Shown here piece by piece: positions 5,550-6,277 of a stretch of 6,277 bases of DNA. Under the pieces are notes generated by a model, which saw nothing but the letters and a program-made list of their open reading frames with translations, searched no databases and was not told where the DNA came from. Position 1 is the first letter of the stretch. Each line of letters starts with the position of its first letter. This DNA comes from Solirubrobacterales bacterium. GTDB lineage: Bacteria > Actinomycetota > Thermoleophilia > Solirubrobacterales > 70-9. The stretch covers positions 1 through 6,277 of the forward strand of contig JACDBR010000239.1 in the NCBI GenBank assembly GCA_013694825.1, read 5' to 3'. The position numbers and the translations under genes are program-made.

Positions 5550-5570
5550 GGGACGCCTTCGTGGCGCCCC
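5550..5570 (-). other. Hairpin favouring minus-strand RNA
   Basis: Arms 5550-5557 and 5563-5570 pair except at 5553/5567. That position is A-C in plus RNA but a G-U wobble in minus RNA, giving an unbroken 8-bp stem with a 5-nt loop. It lies about 220 nt past the Nudix stop, possibly in its 3' UTR or part of the ferritin leader. Confidence 0.3.
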
Positions 5571-5604
5571 TCGTGCGACGGCGAGCCTCTTAGGGCGCGT
5601 AGTC

Positions 5605-5637
5605 GGGGCGGAGCGCTCGTTCAGAGCGCCCCGCCCC
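5605..5637 (-). terminator. 14-bp hairpin downstream of the Nudix gene, candidate terminator
   Basis: GGGGCGGAGCGCTC (5605-5618) pairs with 5624-5637 around the loop GTTCA. The one imperfect position, 5612/5630, is A-C in plus-strand RNA but G-U in minus-strand RNA, so all 14 pairs form only on the minus strand. It lies about 150 nt past the Nudix stop. No U-tract follows. Termination of the Nudix transcript is the simplest reading. Confidence 0.45.
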
Positions 5638-5788
5638 TGAGCATCGGAGCCCCGTGCCGAGCTTGACGCCCGCGGGGCCCCCGACCGCGGACGGGTCGGT
5701 CCGCGTTCGTTCTTCCGCCGAGCCATCGGCACGGGCGGAGCTGGAGATCAGCGAGGCCGGCGAAGGCTGGACATTCCTACGAGGCAGC

Positions 5789-6226
5789 TCAAGCGAGCGC
5801 CGCGCGGGCCAGATCGCGATCCGACCCGTGAGTGAGCACTCGCTCGGCCTCGGCGAGCGGCAGCCACCGCAGCTGGTCGACCTCGTCGTTGGGCGCGAAT
5901 TGGCCGCCTAGCGGGAGCATCGTCCACCAACGCACGAGCTTCGAGCGCCCACGGCGATCCTCATAGCTGGTCGGCTCCAGCTCTCGCACCAGCTCGCAGC
6001 GAAGCCCAGTCTCCTCCCAAACCTCACGCAGCGCGGCATGCTCCCAGCCCTCCCCCGGCTCGAGCTTGCCCTTCGGCAGCGACCAGTCGTCGTAGCGGGG
6101 CCGGTGCACCACGGCGAGCAGCGGCGGCTCGGAGTCGGAGTCGACGATCACCCCGCCGGCGGCGCGCACCTCGGGCTCGCCCTGCGCGTCGAGCGGCCGG
6201 CGCCGGCTCACGGGGCGTCTGCCCAT
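5789..6226 (-). CDS. Nudix hydrolase, MutT-like
   Basis: The 145-residue product is a single Nudix domain. The full Nudix box GX5EX7REUXEEXGU is intact at 53-75: G53, E59, R67, E68, E71, E72, G74. The Glu residues bind the catalytic Mg2+, and the enzyme hydrolyses a nucleoside diphosphate linked to some moiety. RAAGGVIVDSD (21-31) and HRPRYDDWSLPKGKLEPGEG (41-60) resemble the N-terminal domain of actinobacterial MutT1-type enzymes, which act on 8-oxo-dGTP or diadenosine polyphosphates. MutT1 has an added histidine-phosphatase domain that this protein lacks. The exact substrate is not decided by the sequence. The first 18 residues are basic and likely disordered. The ATG at 6226 has GAGAGG 6 nt upstream. 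A stop codon for a probable upstream gene lies 10 nt before the start, so the gene is likely second or later in an operon. Confidence 0.9.
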   Translation of the reverse strand: MGRRPVSRRRPLDAQGEPEVRAAGGVIVDSDSEPPLLAVVHRPRYDDWSLPKGKLEPGEGWEHAALREVWEETGLRCELVRELEPTSYEDRRGRSKLVRWWTMLPLGGQFAPNDEVDQLRWLPLAEAERVLTHGSDRDLARAALA

Positions 6227-6232
6227 GAAAGG

Positions 6233-6238
6233 CCTCTC
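6233..6238 (-). promoter_or_regulatory. Ribosome binding site of the Nudix gene
   Basis: GAGAGG on the minus strand, 6 nt before the ATG at 6226. It overlaps the TGA (6237-6239) of the putative upstream frame, an arrangement that favours coupled translation. Confidence 0.6.
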
Positions 6239-6277
6239 ACGTCGCGGGCTCGCCGTGGCCCGAGATCGGCTCCGGCG
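6237..6277 (-). CDS. C-terminal end of an unidentified upstream gene (partial)
   Basis: A minus-strand frame enters from the right edge and ends at TGA 6237-6239, reading ...PEPISGHGEPAT. The stop lies 10 nt before the Nudix start, typical operon spacing. Twelve codons give no family identity. It is supported only by position and an open frame, so it could be non-coding. Confidence 0.3.
   Translation of the reverse strand, partial: PEPISGHGEPAT

Larger units (their letters stand above)
5320..5788. other. 469-bp gene-free region rich in inverted repeats
   Basis: Between the ferritin-like start and the Nudix stop I find no convincing protein gene. The short open frames here (such as 5502-5732 minus) are Arg/Pro/Ser-rich and lack family motifs. 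The region instead holds at least seven inverted repeats: 5353-5384, 5392-5421, 5427-5443, 5452-5510, 5517-5534, 5550-5570 and 5605-5637. Several are listed separately. It probably contains the ferritin promoter and leader, the Nudix 3' end, and possibly a small RNA gene. I could not place a confident -10/-35 pair. Confidence 0.6.

Noticed and set aside
5502..5732. 76-codon minus-strand frame between the Nudix and ferritin-like genes
   Set aside because: Arg/Ala/Pro-rich with no motif, and it runs through the strong hairpin at 5605-5637, so it is probably non-coding.
1..6277. tRNA, rRNA, CRISPR array, insertion sequence or transposase
   Set aside because: I saw no cloverleaf, rRNA signature, regularly spaced direct repeats, terminal inverted repeats or transposase motifs in the window.

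Overview
The window is a high-GC stretch whose codon use is strongly G/C-biased at third positions. It carries seven coding regions: five complete genes and one partial gene with family-level evidence, plus one tentative partial gene. Gene content points to a high-GC actinobacterium: an ArsA ATPase with a fused HSP20-like tail followed by a small cysteine protein, Asp/Glu-rich lipoproteins, and a Nudix hydrolase. The lipoprotein style suggests a Thermoleophilia/Solirubrobacterales-like lineage. That placement is inference; no rRNA or other marker is present.

Left part (1-3125), all on the minus strand. The window opens with the N-terminal 88 residues of a Na+/Ca2+-exchanger-family membrane protein. 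Upstream of it lies a secreted choice-of-anchor I (MSP130-related) beta-propeller-like protein. Upstream of that is a 373-residue lipoprotein. The last two genes lie 85 bp apart and may be co-transcribed. A small GAAA-tetraloop hairpin sits in the gap, and two stacked hairpins follow the choice-of-anchor stop codon.

Centre (3126-4812). An 80-bp divergent control region separates the lipoprotein gene from a plus-strand pair, and it holds a perfect 7-3-7 inverted repeat. The pair is an ArsA/Get3-type ATPase with a C-terminal alpha-crystallin-like domain and a 97-residue CxxxCPxC protein, whose ORF overlaps the ATPase end by 53 bp and has its own good ribosome binding site. This is a likely translationally coupled two-gene unit. 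A nested hairpin lies between it and the convergent ferritin-like gene.

Right part (4813-6277). A ferritin-like di-iron protein (minus) is followed by a gene-free stretch of about 470 bp unusually rich in inverted repeats. The largest is a 59-nt hairpin with 22 pairs and a CCCCCC loop. Its three G-U wobbles form only in plus-strand RNA, and a pyrimidine tract follows it, so it may be the 3' end of an undescribed plus-strand small RNA divergent from the ferritin gene. Two further hairpins nearer the Nudix gene have mismatches that become G-U pairs only in minus-strand RNA, fitting terminators or a 3' UTR for that gene. The window closes with a complete Nudix hydrolase (minus) and the last 12 codons of a probable upstream partner.

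The most interesting points are the candidate RNA beside the ferritin gene, the Get3d-like ATPase with its overlapping cysteine protein, and the palindrome in the divergent promoter region.
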